A DNA stretch of 64,000 nucleotides from Bacillus aerolatus (GTDB lineage: Bacteria; Bacillota; Bacilli; Bacillales; Domibacillaceae): assembly GCF_009183655.1 (NCBI RefSeq), contig NZ_WEIO01000009.1:1-64000 (forward strand). Direction: 5' to 3'. The notes beneath the pieces are model-generated. The model did not search any database. It worked only from the letters and a program-made list of their open reading frames with translations, and was not told where the DNA came from. Position 1 is the stretch's first letter; each line of letters starts with the position of its first letter. Position numbers and translations under genes: made by a program. Positions 1 to 10,171 of the stretch are shown here, in pieces.

Positions 1-122
1 AGATGAGATTTCCCTTAGCGCAAGCTAGTAAGATCCCTGAAAGATGATCAGGTAGATAGGTTCGGGGTGGAAGCGTGGCGACACGTGGAGCTGACGAATA
101 CTAATCGATCGAGGACTTAACC
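1..122 (+). rRNA. 23S rRNA, 3' end (partial)
   Basis: The first 122 bases read as the conserved 3' end of a bacterial 23S rRNA and finish in the tract gaggacttaacc, which in Bacillus pairs with the 5' end of the molecule. The gene starts left of the window. The next 133 bases (123-255) are the 23S-5S spacer, in which I see no tRNA. The exact 3' end may differ by a few bases. Confidence 0.9.
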
Positions 123-255
123 AAAAACGAAACGTCCAGGCGCTGAAACACGCCTGAACGGAATAAATGAATAACACCAAATGGCATGGTATTGCCGGTT
201 ACTTATACAACATATTATCCAGTTTTGAAAGAATAACTCTTTCAATTTTATACAG

Positions 256-371
<116 letters not shown>

Positions 372-383
372 AAATAATGATGA

Positions 384-409
384 AGAACAGCGAAGGCTGT
401 TCTTTTTTT
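384..409 (+). terminator. rRNA operon terminator
   Basis: An 8-bp perfect stem (agaacagc / gctgttct) with a gaag loop is followed directly by a run of T. It lies 12 bases after the 5S gene and ends the rRNA transcript. Confidence 0.9.
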
Positions 410-479
410 GTTGTATTGTAGGTAAAGAAAAAGTAAATGAATAGCAAGTTGATGAACAAAGCTTTCAAACTGTTGATTA

Positions 480-671
480 TCACTTTCTTATTTGCTTATT
501 CCGACACCATCCGTACAAACTGACTCCAATAAAACAAATACATAAAGCAGCAAACAGTGCAGAACGACCCCATTGTTCCTCCTCATATGACGAATAGCTG
601 TACAAACCCATCGAGAAGCCGCTAAAGATTAACGCCAGCAAAATCAGTGGTTGAATTGTGCTTTTTTCCAC
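480..671 (-). CDS. small two-helix membrane protein, unknown function
   Basis: A 63-residue protein with a GTG start at 669-671. A ribosome site (ggagtg) sits 8 bases upstream, which supports this start. Two hydrophobic helices are visible, at about residues 7-25 and 37-56, separated by a short acidic loop with EEEQ; the C terminus is basic (RNKQIRK). It is transcribed away from yebE, so the 143-bp gap at 672-814 should carry divergent promoters. In B. subtilis small membrane genes occupy the same place upstream of purE, but I cannot match this one to a named family. Real gene likely, function unknown. Confidence 0.55.
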   Translation of the reverse strand: MEKSTIQPLILLALIFSGFSMGLYSYSSYEEEQWGRSALFAALCICFIGVSLYGWCRNKQIRK

Positions 672-814
672 ATTACATCACTCCATTGCTAGTGTACCAT
701 AACAGCGGTCTTTTCATTTTCTATTCTTTTTTCTCTAACTAATCTGTGATAAACTTACGTCAATGTTTAGAAGATAGCTAGTTTTAATTTCTTATTTTAA
801 AGGAGGGTACCCCG

Positions 815-1360
815 GTGCTTGAAAATGGATTGATTATGGCGCTGATTATTTTAGTTATTAATGTGTGTTACGTGTCATTTTTTACGATTCGGATGATTTT
901 GACTTTGAAAGGATACCGCTATTATGCGGCGCTTGTGAGTATGATTGAAATTGTCGTTTACATTTTTGGGTTGGGGCTTGTGCTTGATAATTTAAATGAA
1001 ATCCAAAATGTCGTTGCTTATGCCGTTGGATATGGACTTGGGGTACTAGCCGGTATGAAGCTTGAGGAAAAGCTCGCACTTGGCTATATTACTGTGAATG
1101 TCATAACGAAAGAATATGATAAAGATTTGCCAAAGCAGCTGCGTGCTGAAGGGTATGGCGTCACAACTTGGGCAGCCAATGGCCTCGAAGGGGAACGAAT
1201 GGCCCTGCAGGTTTTAACTCCGAGAAAATATGAATTAAAACTATACAATAAGATTAAAGAATTGGACCCTAAATCGTTTATTATTGCCTATGAACCGAAG
1301 ACTATTTATGGTGGGTTCTTAGTGAAAAGTGTAAAAAGAGGGAAGTTAGGTAATGAGTAA
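815..1360 (+). CDS. yebE: UPF0316/DUF2179 membrane protein YebE
   Basis: A 181-residue protein with three predicted membrane helices (about residues 5-27, 38-58, 63-82) and a soluble C-terminal part (about 90-175) of the DUF2179 type. Length and position, just upstream of yebG and purE, match B. subtilis YebE. The GTG start at 815 has a strong aaggaggg site 7 bases upstream. DUF2179 domains resemble small ligand-binding domains, but the role of this protein is not established. The stop overlaps yebG by 8 bases, so the two are translationally coupled. Confidence 0.88.
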   Translation: MLENGLIMALIILVINVCYVSFFTIRMILTLKGYRYYAALVSMIEIVVYIFGLGLVLDNLNEIQNVVAYAVGYGLGVLAGMKLEEKLALGYITVNVITKEYDKDLPKQLRAEGYGVTTWAANGLEGERMALQVLTPRKYELKLYNKIKELDPKSFIIAYEPKTIYGGFLVKSVKRGKLGNE

Positions 1361-1547
1361 AAAAAAGAAATTTCGCGTAGAGGAAAATGAAACCATCGAT
1401 CAATGTCTTGATCGTATTAAGAAAGAAGGATATTTTCCTGTCAGAAGAATGGAGCAGCCGATTTTTAAAGAAGAAATCGTCAATGGAGAAAAGAAATACA
1501 CACCAGCTGGCAGAGAAATTATCTTTGAAGGAAAATTGAAGCCTTAA
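1353..1547 (+). CDS. yebG: NETI-motif protein YebG
   Basis: A 64-residue basic protein carrying the family-defining NETI motif at residues 12-15, followed by [17 protein letters not shown]. This small family is found in Bacillaceae directly upstream of purE, as here. The biochemical function is unknown. The ATG at 1353 overlaps the end of yebE. Its stop codon touches the first PurR box, so the pur control region begins immediately after it. Confidence 0.88.
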   Translation: MSKKKKFRVEENETIDQCLDRIKKEGYFPVRRMEQPIFKEEIVNGEKKYTPAGREIIFEGKLKP

Positions 1548-1589
1548 ACACGAACATTAAAAAAAGAATGAATATAATCGTTCGATTTT
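1547..1589 (+). promoter_or_regulatory. paired PurR boxes upstream of purE
   Basis: Two inverted matches to the B. subtilis PurBox consensus (AWWWCCGAACWWT) are visible: AAACACGAACATT at 1547-1559 (11 of 13) and, on the other strand, AAAATCGAACGAT at 1577-1589 (11 of 13). They are separated by exactly 17 bases, the spacing typical of PurR control regions, and end two bases before the -35 hexamer. PurR represses when PRPP is low. Confidence 0.8.
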
Positions 1590-1591
1590 TA

Positions 1592-1621
1592 TTGACAATA
1601 CTCTTTTAAGCTTGTTAAGAT
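1592..1621 (+). promoter_or_regulatory. pur operon sigma-A promoter
   Basis: TTGACA (1592-1597) and TAAGAT (1616-1621) are separated by 18 bp, giving a start site near 1628, just ahead of the riboswitch aptamer. It sits directly downstream of the PurR boxes. Confidence 0.85.
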
Positions 1622-1640
1622 GTAGATGACAAATACGGCA

Positions 1641-1709
1641 CCTCATATAATAGCGGGAATATGGCCTGCAAGTTTCTACCCGATTACCGTAAATGATTGG
1701 ACTATGGGG
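1641..1709 (+). promoter_or_regulatory. guanine riboswitch aptamer (purine class)
   Basis: The purine aptamer signature is complete: P1 cctcat (1641-1646) pairs with atgggg (1704-1709); P2 gcggg/cctgc; the junction tttctacc; P3 ccgat/attgg; and the 3' junction GACTATG. The specificity base in GACTATG is C, which is diagnostic of guanine rather than adenine sensing. An antiterminator is also visible: 1706-1715 can pair with 1769-1778, and 1719-1727 with 1759-1767. This pairing competes with P1 and with the terminator, so guanine binding should switch the operon off. Confidence 0.95.
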
Positions 1710-1756
1710 AAAGCACAACTTATCTGGAGTCTATTTCATACTTAACAAGCTTTTTT

Positions 1757-1807
1757 GCCCAGATGAGCTGCTTTCTCTTACAAGAGAAGCAGCCATCTGG
1801 GCTTTTT
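1757..1807 (+). terminator. riboswitch-controlled terminator
   Basis: A long stem (gcccagatg at 1757-1765 with catctgggc at 1794-1802, plus an inner stem gctgcttctc-like) is followed by TTTTT. It is the expression platform of the guanine riboswitch and precedes the purE ribosome site. Confidence 0.92.
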
Positions 1808-1838
1808 ATATTTGATAACTTACTTTGGAGGGTCAATC

Positions 1839-2327
1839 ATGTCTGTAGAAGTTGGCGTAATAATGGGAAGTACCTCTGATTGGGAAACGATGAAGCATGC
1901 ATGTGACGTATTGGAAGAACTGGAGATCGCTTTTGAGAAAAAAGTTGTTTCTGCCCACCGTACACCGGATTTAATGTTTCAATACGCAGAAAAAGCAAGA
2001 GAGCGCGGCATAAAAGTTATTATTGCCGGTGCAGGCGGAGCGGCCCACCTTCCCGGCATGGTTGCTGCCAAAACGACATTGCCGGTCATCGGTGTGCCGG
2101 TACAGTCTAAAGCGTTGAATGGCATGGATTCTTTGCTTTCCATCGTACAAATGCCAGGAGGCGTGCCGGTGGCGACAGTAGCTATCGGCAAAGCGGGTGC
2201 TGTGAACGCCGGGCTGTTGGCCGCGCAAATTTTATCTATCACTAATGAAGAAGTGGCCTCACGACTTGAAGAACGTCGTCAAAAGCTTGAAAAAACTGTG
2301 TTGGAAAGTAGTGATCAACTTGTCTAG
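1839..2327 (+). CDS. purE: N5-carboxyaminoimidazole ribonucleotide mutase PurE
   Basis: PurE (162 aa) isomerises N5-CAIR to CAIR in IMP synthesis. Class I PurE motifs are present: GSTSD at residues 10-14, SAHRT at 38-42, and [11 protein letters not shown] at 64-74. The ATG at 1839 is chosen because the ggaggg site lies 6 bases upstream and the protein then begins like other PurEs; an upstream in-frame ATG at 1812 lies too close to the terminator and lacks a site. It is the first gene of the operon. Its end overlaps the probable purK start by 8 bases, so the carboxylase and mutase are coupled. Confidence 0.96.
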   Translation: MSVEVGVIMGSTSDWETMKHACDVLEELEIAFEKKVVSAHRTPDLMFQYAEKARERGIKVIIAGAGGAAHLPGMVAAKTTLPVIGVPVQSKALNGMDSLLSIVQMPGGVPVATVAIGKAGAVNAGLLAAQILSITNEEVASRLEERRQKLEKTVLESSDQLV

Positions 2328-3477
2328 ACAAATGATTATGCCCGGCCAGACGATAGGAATTATAGGCGGCGGACAGCTCGGCCGCATGATGGCCCTTGCT
2401 GCAAAAGAAGCAGGCTTTAAAATTGCTGTGCTCGAACCGGGGGAAAACTCTCCATGCGGACAAGTAGCTGATATAGAAATCAATGCTTCATACGATGATC
2501 CGGAGGCCCTAAATCAGCTCGCTGACGTAAGTGATGTCATTACGTATGAATTTGAAAATATTGATTACGAAGGCTTGAAGAAACTGCAGGAAAAAGCATT
2601 TATTCCACAAGGAGCGGAACTGATCAAAATTACGCAAAACCGTGTAGCGGAAAAAGAAGCCATTGCGAAGGCGGGCGTCCCTGTTGCACCTTACGCGGTG
2701 ATCAACGAAGCGGAAGAAATTTGTGATACGATAAGTACGCTGGGATATCCTGCTGTCTTAAAAACAGCACGTGGCGGTTACGACGGCAAAGGGCAATTTG
2801 TCATTAAAGAAGCGGAGCAAATTGAAGAAGCAGCCCAACTTTTGCAGCATGGAGTATGTGTTCTGGAAAAATGGATTCCCTTCGAACTAGAGATCTCTGT
2901 CATTGTTACGCGAAACCTTCAAGGAGAAACAACTTATTTTCCAGTTGGAGAAAATATACATAGAGAAAATATTCTCCATGAGACGATTGTACCGGCAGGA
3001 GTAGCGGATGAAGTGAAAGATGAGGCCGTAAAAGCAGCTAAAAAAATTGCAGAAGCACTTTCACTTGTTGGCACGCTCGCGGTCGAGATGTTTGTTGGGA
3101 AAGATGGAGAAATTTACATTAACGAACTGGCGCCAAGACCTCACAACTCAGGGCATTATACAATTGAGGCATGCGACATTTCCCAGTTTGGCCAGCACAT
3201 TCGCGCCATTTGCAATTGGCCGCTGAAGGCACCGGAACTATTAAAGCCGGCAATTATGGTCAATATCCTTGGTGAACATGTGGCAGGTGTGATGGAAGGG
3301 CTTGCTAACCATCCGGAATGGTCCCTTCATTTGTACGGCAAAGCAGAAGCAAAAGTTAAAAGAAAAATGGGCCATATAACGATTTTGACCAAAGAATTAA
3401 ATGCCGCGTTAGAAAAGATAGAGGCGAGCGGAATCTGGAGCAACAGTAGAAAGATGATCGGAGGCCAATCGAAATGA
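2320..3477 (+). CDS. purK: N5-carboxyaminoimidazole ribonucleotide synthase PurK
   Basis: PurK (385 aa), an ATP-grasp enzyme, carboxylates AIR with bicarbonate and ATP to N5-CAIR, the PurE substrate. Visible motifs: the N-terminal [11 protein letters not shown], the ATP-binding [11 protein letters not shown], and the metal-binding [13 protein letters not shown] chose the TTG at 2320, which gives an N terminus ([10 protein letters not shown]) of the usual length. The ATG at 2332 is the alternative; the reading frame itself is open from 2245. The stop overlaps purB by four bases (ATGA). Confidence 0.94.
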   Translation: MSRQMIMPGQTIGIIGGGQLGRMMALAAKEAGFKIAVLEPGENSPCGQVADIEINASYDDPEALNQLADVSDVITYEFENIDYEGLKKLQEKAFIPQGAELIKITQNRVAEKEAIAKAGVPVAPYAVINEAEEICDTISTLGYPAVLKTARGGYDGKGQFVIKEAEQIEEAAQLLQHGVCVLEKWIPFELEISVIVTRNLQGETTYFPVGENIHRENILHETIVPAGVADEVKDEAVKAAKKIAEALSLVGTLAVEMFVGKDGEIYINELAPRPHNSGHYTIEACDISQFGQHIRAICNWPLKAPELLKPAIMVNILGEHVAGVMEGLANHPEWSLHLYGKAEAKVKRKMGHITILTKELNAALEKIEASGIWSNSRKMIGGQSK

Positions 3478-4772
3478 TCGAACGTTATACACGCCCGGAA
3501 ATGGGAGCTATATGGACGGAAGAAAACCGCTATCAAGCTTGGCTGGAAGTAGAAATACTTGCTTGTGAGGCATGGGCGGAAATTGGCGATATCCCGAAAG
3601 AAGACGCGAAAAAAATCCGTGAACATGCGGGGTTCGATGTAAACCGTATTAAAGAAATTGAAGAAGAAACGCGTCATGATGTCGTTGCTTTTACGCGCGC
3701 AGTGTCTGAAACGCTCGGAGAAGAACGGAAATGGGTGCATTACGGCCTGACTTCTACAGATGTAGTTGATACGGCATTATCTTATTTGCTGAAGCAGGCA
3801 AATGACATCTTAAGAAAAGACCTTGAAAACTTTGTCAATATTCTCCGTGAAAAAGCGAAAGAACATAAATATACTGTCATGATGGGCCGGACACACGGCG
3901 TTCATGCGGAACCGACAACATTCGGTTTGAAACTGGCTCTCTGGTATGAAGAAATGAAAAGAAACCTTGAACGTTTCAACCAAGCGGCTGACGGAGTAGA
4001 ATACGGCAAGATCTCCGGCGCAGTCGGCACGTATGCGAATATTGATCCGTTTGTAGAAGAGTATGTGTGTAAACACCTTGGAACGAAGCCGGCGCCGATC
4101 TCAACGCAAACATTGCAGCGTGACCGTCATGCACATTACATGAGCACGATCGCTTTAATTGCGACGTCCATTGAAAAATTCGCTGTCGAAATCCGCGGGC
4201 TGCAAAAAAGTGAAACACGTGAAGTGGAAGAATTTTTCGCAAAAGGTCAAAAAGGATCTTCCGCAATGCCGCATAAGCGAAATCCAATTGGTTCGGAAAA
4301 TATGACCGGTCTTGCCCGTGTTATTCGCGGCCATATGCTGACAGCGTATGAAAATGTGCCGCTTTGGCATGAACGCGATATTTCCCATTCGTCCGCAGAA
4401 CGAATCATCTTGCCGGATGCGACGATCGCCTTAAATTACATGCTGAACCGCTTCGGCAATATCGTGAAAAATTTAACCGTGTTTCCTGAAAACATGAAGC
4501 GCAACATGGACCGGACGTTAGGGTTAATTTACTCGCAGCGCGTACTTCTTGCTTTGATCGATAAAGGCATGGCGCGCGAAGCTGCTTATGACACTGTCCA
4601 GCCAAAAGCGATGGAAGCGTGGGAAAGACAAGTGCCATTCCGCGAGCTGATTGAAGCGGACGAGCAAATCACAGGAAAATTGACGGCTGATGAAATTGCC
4701 AACTGTTTTGACTACAACTATCATTTACAGCACGTAGATACAATTTTCACCCGTCTTGGGCTAGATCAATAG
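3474..4772 (+). CDS. purB: adenylosuccinate lyase PurB
   Basis: PurB (432 aa, close to the B. subtilis 431) removes fumarate from SAICAR and from adenylosuccinate, so it acts both in IMP synthesis and in the AMP branch. The fumarase/lyase superfamily signature [11 protein letters not shown] is seen at about residues 261-271, and the catalytic TSTDVVDTA region near residue 90. The ATG overlaps the purK stop. An 81-bp gap separates it from purC, the longest inside the first part of the operon, but no promoter or terminator is evident there. Confidence 0.97.
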   Translation: MIERYTRPEMGAIWTEENRYQAWLEVEILACEAWAEIGDIPKEDAKKIREHAGFDVNRIKEIEEETRHDVVAFTRAVSETLGEERKWVHYGLTSTDVVDTALSYLLKQANDILRKDLENFVNILREKAKEHKYTVMMGRTHGVHAEPTTFGLKLALWYEEMKRNLERFNQAADGVEYGKISGAVGTYANIDPFVEEYVCKHLGTKPAPISTQTLQRDRHAHYMSTIALIATSIEKFAVEIRGLQKSETREVEEFFAKGQKGSSAMPHKRNPIGSENMTGLARVIRGHMLTAYENVPLWHERDISHSSAERIILPDATIALNYMLNRFGNIVKNLTVFPENMKRNMDRTLGLIYSQRVLLALIDKGMAREAAYDTVQPKAMEAWERQVPFRELIEADEQITGKLTADEIANCFDYNYHLQHVDTIFTRLGLDQ

Positions 4773-4853
4773 CGATAGGAAGATGACCGTTCCAGGCGGG
4801 GCCTTCTCATGAGTGACTGAAGATTTATATTATTTCTGCAAGGGGGAGTTACA

Positions 4854-5579
4854 TTGGAAAAGGGCTCGATGCTTTACGAAGGAAAAGCGAAACGGATTTA
4901 TGCAACCGACCAAGAAGATGTCGTCTTGATTTCCTACAAAGATTCAGCAACTGCTTTTAATGGAGAAAAGAAAGCAGAGCTGGCAGGCAAAGGAAGACTG
5001 AACAACGAAATCAGCAGTTTCATCTTTTTAAAGCTTAAAGAGCTCAACATCCCTTCACATTTTATCGAACAGCTTTCAGAACATGAGCAGCTCGTCAAAC
5101 ATGTGACCATCATCCCGCTTGAAGTTGTGACGAGAAATGCAGCAGCCGGCAGCCTGGCCAAGCGTTTTGGACTGGAAGAAGGAAAGGTTTTCGATCAGCC
5201 GATTGTAGAATTTTACTTTAAAGACGATAAACTCGGAGATCCGCTTCTTACTGAGGATCACATCCAGTTATTAAAAATCGCTTCGAAAGAAGAAGTGGCG
5301 GAGATGAAGAAACAGGCACTGGCGATTAACGAAGCCCTGCTTTCAATATTCGCAGATATGGACATAGATTTGATTGATTTTAAAATTGAATTTGGCAAAG
5401 ATAAGGATGGCGCCATTGTGCTGGCTGATGAAATCTCACCGGATACGTGCCGTCTATGGGAAAAGAAAACAAACCGCAAATTGGATAAAGACGTGTTTCG
5501 CCGCGATTTAGGTAATTTAGTTGAAGCATACAAAGAAGTATTTAAGAGATTAGGGGGAAATCAAACATGTATAAAGTAA
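4854..5579 (+). CDS. purC: SAICAR synthase PurC
   Basis: PurC (241 aa) joins CAIR and aspartate with ATP to form SAICAR. The SAICAR synthetase features are clear: YEGKAKRIY near the N terminus, [13 protein letters not shown] at about residues 93-105, and LADEISPDTCRLW at about 190. The TTG start at 4854 is preferred because agggggag ends 5 bases upstream; the ATG six codons on is too far from that site. The 3' end overlaps purS by 13 bases. Confidence 0.96.
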   Translation: MEKGSMLYEGKAKRIYATDQEDVVLISYKDSATAFNGEKKAELAGKGRLNNEISSFIFLKLKELNIPSHFIEQLSEHEQLVKHVTIIPLEVVTRNAAAGSLAKRFGLEEGKVFDQPIVEFYFKDDKLGDPLLTEDHIQLLKIASKEEVAEMKKQALAINEALLSIFADMDIDLIDFKIEFGKDKDGAIVLADEISPDTCRLWEKKTNRKLDKDVFRRDLGNLVEAYKEVFKRLGGNQTCIK

Positions 5580-5821
5580 AAGTATTCGTAACGTTAAGAG
5601 AAAGTGTATTAGATCCGCAAGGGAAGGCAGTCCAGCAATCGTTAACTAACCTCGGCTACGAAGGCGTCGAAGATGTACGTATCGGCAAATATATGGAGTT
5701 AACAATCAACGAAAAAAACCAAGATGTAGAAAAGACAGTGAAAGAAGTATGTGAAAAGCTTTTGTCCAACCCAGTCATCGAAGATTACCGATATGAGATT
5801 GAGGAGAGTGTTCAGCAGTGA
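5567..5821 (+). CDS. purS: FGAM synthase subunit PurS
   Basis: PurS (84 aa, the same length as in B. subtilis) is the small subunit that holds PurL and PurQ together and helps channel ammonia in the three-part FGAM synthase. The single ferredoxin-like domain has the typical [18 protein letters not shown] start. The gene overlaps purC at its start and purQ (GTGA) at its end, so the three synthase subunits are translationally coupled. Confidence 0.96.
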   Translation: MYKVKVFVTLRESVLDPQGKAVQQSLTNLGYEGVEDVRIGKYMELTINEKNQDVEKTVKEVCEKLLSNPVIEDYRYEIEESVQQ

Positions 5822-6501
5822 AATTCGCAGTAATCGTGTTCCCGGGATCTAATTGTGATGTTGATATGTTTCATGCGGTAAAAGACGAACTTGGTGAAGA
5901 GGTGGACTTCGTTTGGCATGATGCAGATGATCTGAGCAGCTATGACGGCATTTTATTGCCGGGCGGCTTTTCTTACGGCGATTACCTTCGTTCTGGAGCG
6001 ATCGCTCACCTTTCAAAGGTAATGAATGAAGTGAAAAAAGCAGCAGAAGCAGGTAAGCCAATTCTTGGTGTGTGCAACGGTTTCCAAATTTTACTCGAAT
6101 CAGGCTTGTTGCCAGGTGCTATGCTTCGCAATAAAAATTTAAAGTTCATTTGCAAGCAAGTGGAGTTGAAAGTGGAAAATAATGAAACGATGTTTTCTTC
6201 CTTATATAAAAAAGGAGAAACGATCACGGTTCCTATTGCGCATGGTGAAGGGAACTATTATTGTGATGAACAAACATTGAAGAAATTACAGGAAAATAAC
6301 CAAATCGTCTTCGCTTATGGAGAAGATGTAAACGGCAGTCTTATAGATATCGCTGGCATTGTGAATGAAAAAGGCAATGTCCTCGGAATGATGCCTCACC
6401 CGGAGCGGGCAGTCGATGAGCTTCTTGGAAGCGCAGACGGATTAAAATTATTTCAATCAATTGTGAAACATTGGAGGGAATCTCATGTCGTTAATGCTTG
6501 A
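5818..6501 (+). CDS. purQ: FGAM synthase glutaminase subunit PurQ
   Basis: PurQ (227 aa) releases ammonia from glutamine for PurL. It is a class I glutamine amidotransferase: nucleophile Cys86 in GVCNGFQ, and His194/Glu196 in MPHPERA complete the triad. The GTG start at 5818 overlaps the purS stop. The 3' end overlaps purL by 17 bases. Confidence 0.97.
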   Translation: MKFAVIVFPGSNCDVDMFHAVKDELGEEVDFVWHDADDLSSYDGILLPGGFSYGDYLRSGAIAHLSKVMNEVKKAAEAGKPILGVCNGFQILLESGLLPGAMLRNKNLKFICKQVELKVENNETMFSSLYKKGETITVPIAHGEGNYYCDEQTLKKLQENNQIVFAYGEDVNGSLIDIAGIVNEKGNVLGMMPHPERAVDELLGSADGLKLFQSIVKHWRESHVVNA

Positions 6502-8719
6502 GCCTAATACATCGCAAATTAAAGAAAAGAAAATCTACCGTGAAATGGGCATGACGGATGAGGAATTCGCGAAAGCGGAGCAAATCTTAGGACGGACGCC
6601 AAACTACACGGAAACCGGTCTTTTTTCTGTTATGTGGTCTGAACACTGCAGTTACAAAAACTCCAAACCGGTGCTTCGCAAATTCCCAGTGACAGGTGAA
6701 CGTGTTCTTCAGGGGCCTGGAGAAGGAGCGGGAATTGTTGATATTGGTGATGAGCAGGCGGTCGTCTTTAAAATCGAAAGCCATAACCACCCATCCGCCA
6801 TTGAACCGTATCAAGGGGCAGCAACAGGCGTCGGCGGCATTATTCGTGACGTTTTCTCAATGGGTGCACGCCCGGTTGCTATGTTAAATTCACTTCGTTT
6901 CGGCGAGCTTCAGTCAAGCCGCGTGAAGTATTTATTTGAAGAAGTAGTAGCAGGGATTGCGGGCTACGGCAACTGTATCGGCATTCCGACAGTAGGCGGA
7001 GAAATCCAGTTTGACCACACGTATGAAGGCAACCCGCTCGTTAATGCGATGTGTGTTGGTTTAATTGATCATAAAGATATTCAAAAAGGCCAGGCAAAAG
7101 GCATCGGCAATACAGTCATGTACGTCGGCGCAAAAACAGGCCGTGACGGCATTCACGGAGCTACATTTGCTTCTGAAGAATTAAGTGAAGAATCAGAAGA
7201 AAAACGCCCGGCTGTTCAAGTAGGCGATCCGTTCATGGAAAAATTGCTGCTTGAAGCTTGTCTTGAGCTCGTGAAAAATGATGCGCTCGTTGGTATCCAA
7301 GATATGGGGGCAGCCGGATTAACTAGTTCTTCGGCGGAAATGGCAAGTAAAGCAGGTTCAGGGATTGAGATGAACCTTGACTTTGTGCCACAGCGTGAAA
7401 CAGGCATGACCCCTTATGAAATGATGTTGTCAGAATCACAAGAACGGATGCTGATCGTCATTAAAAAAGGCAGAGAAAAAGAAATTGAAGAGCTTTTCGC
7501 CAAATACGGCCTCGAAGCAGCTTCTATCGGCCGTGTAACAGATGACAGCATGCTCCGTCTTATCCATCAAGGAGAAGTCGTTGCAGAAGTGCCTGCTGAT
7601 GCGCTTGCAGAAGATGCACCAGTGTACTATAAGCCATCAGAAGAGCCGGCTTACTATCGTGAGTACCAGGCGATGGCACAAGAAACACCTCAAGTAGAGG
7701 ATTTCAAAGCAACGTTAATTCAACTTCTTTCTCAGCCGACAATTGCGAGCAAAGAGTGGGTATACGGGCAATATGATTACCAAGTACGGACAAATACAGT
7801 TGTAACACCAGGTTCTGATGCGGCGGTCATCCGCGTACGCGGCACGAATAAAGCACTAGCAATGACGACGGATTGCAACTCTCGTTATATATATCTTGAT
7901 CCTGAAACAGGCGGGAAAATTGCAGTGGCTGAAGCGGCCCGTAACATCGTTTGTTCCGGCGGCGAACCATTGGCAATAACAGACTGCTTGAACTTCGGCA
8001 GCCCGGAAAATCCGGAAATCTTCTGGCAGCTTGAAAAATCAACAGACGGCATGAGCGAAGCTTGCCGGGTACTGAGCACGCCTGTCATCGGCGGAAACGT
8101 TTCTCTCTATAACGAAACGAACGGAACAGCTGTTTATCCGACGCCAGTTGTGGGCATGGTCGGCTTAATTAAAGACTTATCTCACGTAACAACGCAAAGC
8201 TTTAAACAAGCAGGGGATCTTATTTATGTCATTGGAGAAACCGCGGCTGAATTTGGCGGGAGCGAGTTGCAAAAATTGTTGAATGGCGGCGAAATTTTCG
8301 GTAAAGCACCAGCGTTAGATTTAGCTGTAGAGGAAAAAAGACAAGCAGCTCTCCTTCAAGCGATTCAGGCAGGTACGGTTCAATCAGCACATGATGTGGC
8401 TGAAGGCGGATTTGCGGTAGCTCTTGCAGAAAAAGCTTTCGGTACCGGACTTGGAGCAAACGTTTCGGTCACTGAGAACATCGATCAAACAGCTGCTTTA
8501 TTCAGCGAAACACAGTCTCGTTTTATCGTCACTGTCAGCAAAGAAAATCAAGAGTCATTTGAATCTATTGTGGCAGATGCAAAGTTAGTTGGAGAAGTAA
8601 CTACAGAAGCAAGCTTCATCGTAAAACAGCAAAGCGAACTAATCATCCAAGCGGAGGTCAATGAACTTGAAGACATCTGGAAAGGAGCTATCCCATGCTT
8701 GCTGAAGTCAGAGGCTTAA
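6485..8719 (+). CDS. purL: FGAM synthase synthetase subunit PurL
   Basis: PurL (744 aa; B. subtilis 742) uses ATP and ammonia to convert FGAR to FGAM. It is the small PurL type that lacks a glutaminase domain, consistent with separate purS and purQ genes next door. The [17 protein letters not shown] stretch (about residues 98-114) and the GGEPLAI / GGNVSLYNE motifs of the second half are clear AIRS-superfamily ATP-site features. The ATG at 6485 follows a ggaggg site inside purQ. The end overlaps purF by 25 bases. Confidence 0.97.
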   Translation: MSLMLEPNTSQIKEKKIYREMGMTDEEFAKAEQILGRTPNYTETGLFSVMWSEHCSYKNSKPVLRKFPVTGERVLQGPGEGAGIVDIGDEQAVVFKIESHNHPSAIEPYQGAATGVGGIIRDVFSMGARPVAMLNSLRFGELQSSRVKYLFEEVVAGIAGYGNCIGIPTVGGEIQFDHTYEGNPLVNAMCVGLIDHKDIQKGQAKGIGNTVMYVGAKTGRDGIHGATFASEELSEESEEKRPAVQVGDPFMEKLLLEACLELVKNDALVGIQDMGAAGLTSSSAEMASKAGSGIEMNLDFVPQRETGMTPYEMMLSESQERMLIVIKKGREKEIEELFAKYGLEAASIGRVTDDSMLRLIHQGEVVAEVPADALAEDAPVYYKPSEEPAYYREYQAMAQETPQVEDFKATLIQLLSQPTIASKEWVYGQYDYQVRTNTVVTPGSDAAVIRVRGTNKALAMTTDCNSRYIYLDPETGGKIAVAEAARNIVCSGGEPLAITDCLNFGSPENPEIFWQLEKSTDGMSEACRVLSTPVIGGNVSLYNETNGTAVYPTPVVGMVGLIKDLSHVTTQSFKQAGDLIYVIGETAAEFGGSELQKLLNGGEIFGKAPALDLAVEEKRQAALLQAIQAGTVQSAHDVAEGGFAVALAEKAFGTGLGANVSVTENIDQTAALFSETQSRFIVTVSKENQESFESIVADAKLVGEVTTEASFIVKQQSELIIQAEVNELEDIWKGAIPCLLKSEA

Positions 8720-10116
8720 ACGAAGAATGCGGCGTATTTGGCGTATGGGGACATGAGGATGCAGCGCAAATCACTTATTACGGTTTACAAAGTTTACAGC
8801 ACCGTGGCCAGGAAGGCGCCGGAATCGTAGTATCGGACGGCAAAAAACTCCGCGGCGCTAAAGGTGAAGGCCTTGTAGCAGAGATTTTCAGCGAAGAGAA
8901 AGTCCGGGAATTGCCCGGTTCTGGTGCAATCGGACATGTTAGATATACAACAGCAGGAGGCGGCGGATATGAAAATGTCCAGCCGCTGCTGTTTCATTCT
9001 CAATCTGACAGCCTTGCTCTTGCCCATAATGGCAATTTAATTAATGCTACTTCTCTAAGACACCAGCTTGAAGCCCAAGGGAGCATTTTCCAAACGACTT
9101 CTGATACAGAAGTACTCGCTCATTTAATCCGCCGCGGTGGATTTGGTGCGATGAAAGACCGTGTGAAACATGCACTGTCTATGCTGAAAGGCGCTTATGC
9201 TTTTCTTGTCATGACAGAAAACGAACTGCTCGTGGCCCTTGATCCGAACGGTTTGCGCCCTTTATCACTCGGCCAGATCGGAGACGCGTATTGTGTCGCT
9301 TCTGAGACGTGCGCTTTTGATATTGTTGGCGCTGAATTTATTCGTGACGTCGAACCGGGAGAATTGTTGATTATTAACAAGGACGGAGTGCGGTCTGAAC
9401 GCTTTTCAATGGCGACAAATCAGGCGATCTGTACGATGGAATATGTATACTTTTCCCGTCCCGACAGCGATATTCACGGCATCAATGTCCATAGTGCGAG
9501 AAAGCGTCTCGGCATTCAGCTTGCTAAAGAAATGAATATCGAAGCGGATGTTGTTACAGGTGTGCCGGATTCAAGTATTTCGGCTGCGATCGGTTTTGCA
9601 GAAGAGACGGGCATTCCGTACGAAATGGGATTAATTAAAAACCGTTATGTCGGCCGGACGTTTATTCAGCCTTCTCAAGCTCTGCGTGAGCAAGGTGTGA
9701 AAATGAAGCTGTCTCCTGTCCGTGGTGTCGTGGAAGGAAAACGGGTAGTCATGGTAGATGACTCGATCGTACGCGGCACGACAAGCAAGCGCATTGTGAA
9801 AATGCTGAAAGATGCGGGTGCGTTAGAAGTGCATGTATGCATTAGTTCACCGCCGATTAAAAATCCTTGTTATTACGGAATTGATACGTCTACAAGAGAA
9901 GAATTAATTTCAGCCACTCATACAGACGAGGAATTGAGAAGAGCAATTGGTGCTGATTCTTTAACGTTTTTGAGTGTTGAAGGAATGATTGAAGCGATCG
10001 GACACGAAAAGCAAAATGGTCATTGCGGTCAGTGTCTCGCCTGCTTTACAGGAGATTATCCAACGGAAATTTTACCGGATACGATGCATCCACATGACAA
10101 AGAAACGCTGTGTTAA
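8695..10116 (+). CDS. purF: amidophosphoribosyltransferase PurF
   Basis: PurF (473 aa) makes phosphoribosylamine from PRPP and glutamine, the committed step. Codons 1-11 encode a propeptide ([11 protein letters not shown]) that is removed to expose Cys12, the N-terminal nucleophile of CGVFG. The PRPP loop is [13 protein letters not shown]. The C-terminal HCGQCLAC and upstream cysteines match the B. subtilis type, which carries a structural [4Fe-4S] cluster. The gene starts inside purL. A 55-bp gap follows before purM. Confidence 0.97.
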   Translation: MLAEVRGLNEECGVFGVWGHEDAAQITYYGLQSLQHRGQEGAGIVVSDGKKLRGAKGEGLVAEIFSEEKVRELPGSGAIGHVRYTTAGGGGYENVQPLLFHSQSDSLALAHNGNLINATSLRHQLEAQGSIFQTTSDTEVLAHLIRRGGFGAMKDRVKHALSMLKGAYAFLVMTENELLVALDPNGLRPLSLGQIGDAYCVASETCAFDIVGAEFIRDVEPGELLIINKDGVRSERFSMATNQAICTMEYVYFSRPDSDIHGINVHSARKRLGIQLAKEMNIEADVVTGVPDSSISAAIGFAEETGIPYEMGLIKNRYVGRTFIQPSQALREQGVKMKLSPVRGVVEGKRVVMVDDSIVRGTTSKRIVKMLKDAGALEVHVCISSPPIKNPCYYGIDTSTREELISATHTDEELRRAIGADSLTFLSVEGMIEAIGHEKQNGHCGQCLACFTGDYPTEILPDTMHPHDKETLC

Positions 10117-10171
10117 TAAAAGAACAGCTGTCTGTTCGTGCAGTTATGAGTATGTAAGGGGGATTATTTAA

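Noticed and set aside
123-255. tRNA gene in the 23S-5S spacer or after 5S
   Set aside because: No cloverleaf or TTCGA-type T-loop is visible.
1697-1879. 60-residue frame across the riboswitch
   Set aside because: It lies on top of the aptamer and terminator and enters purE in another frame.
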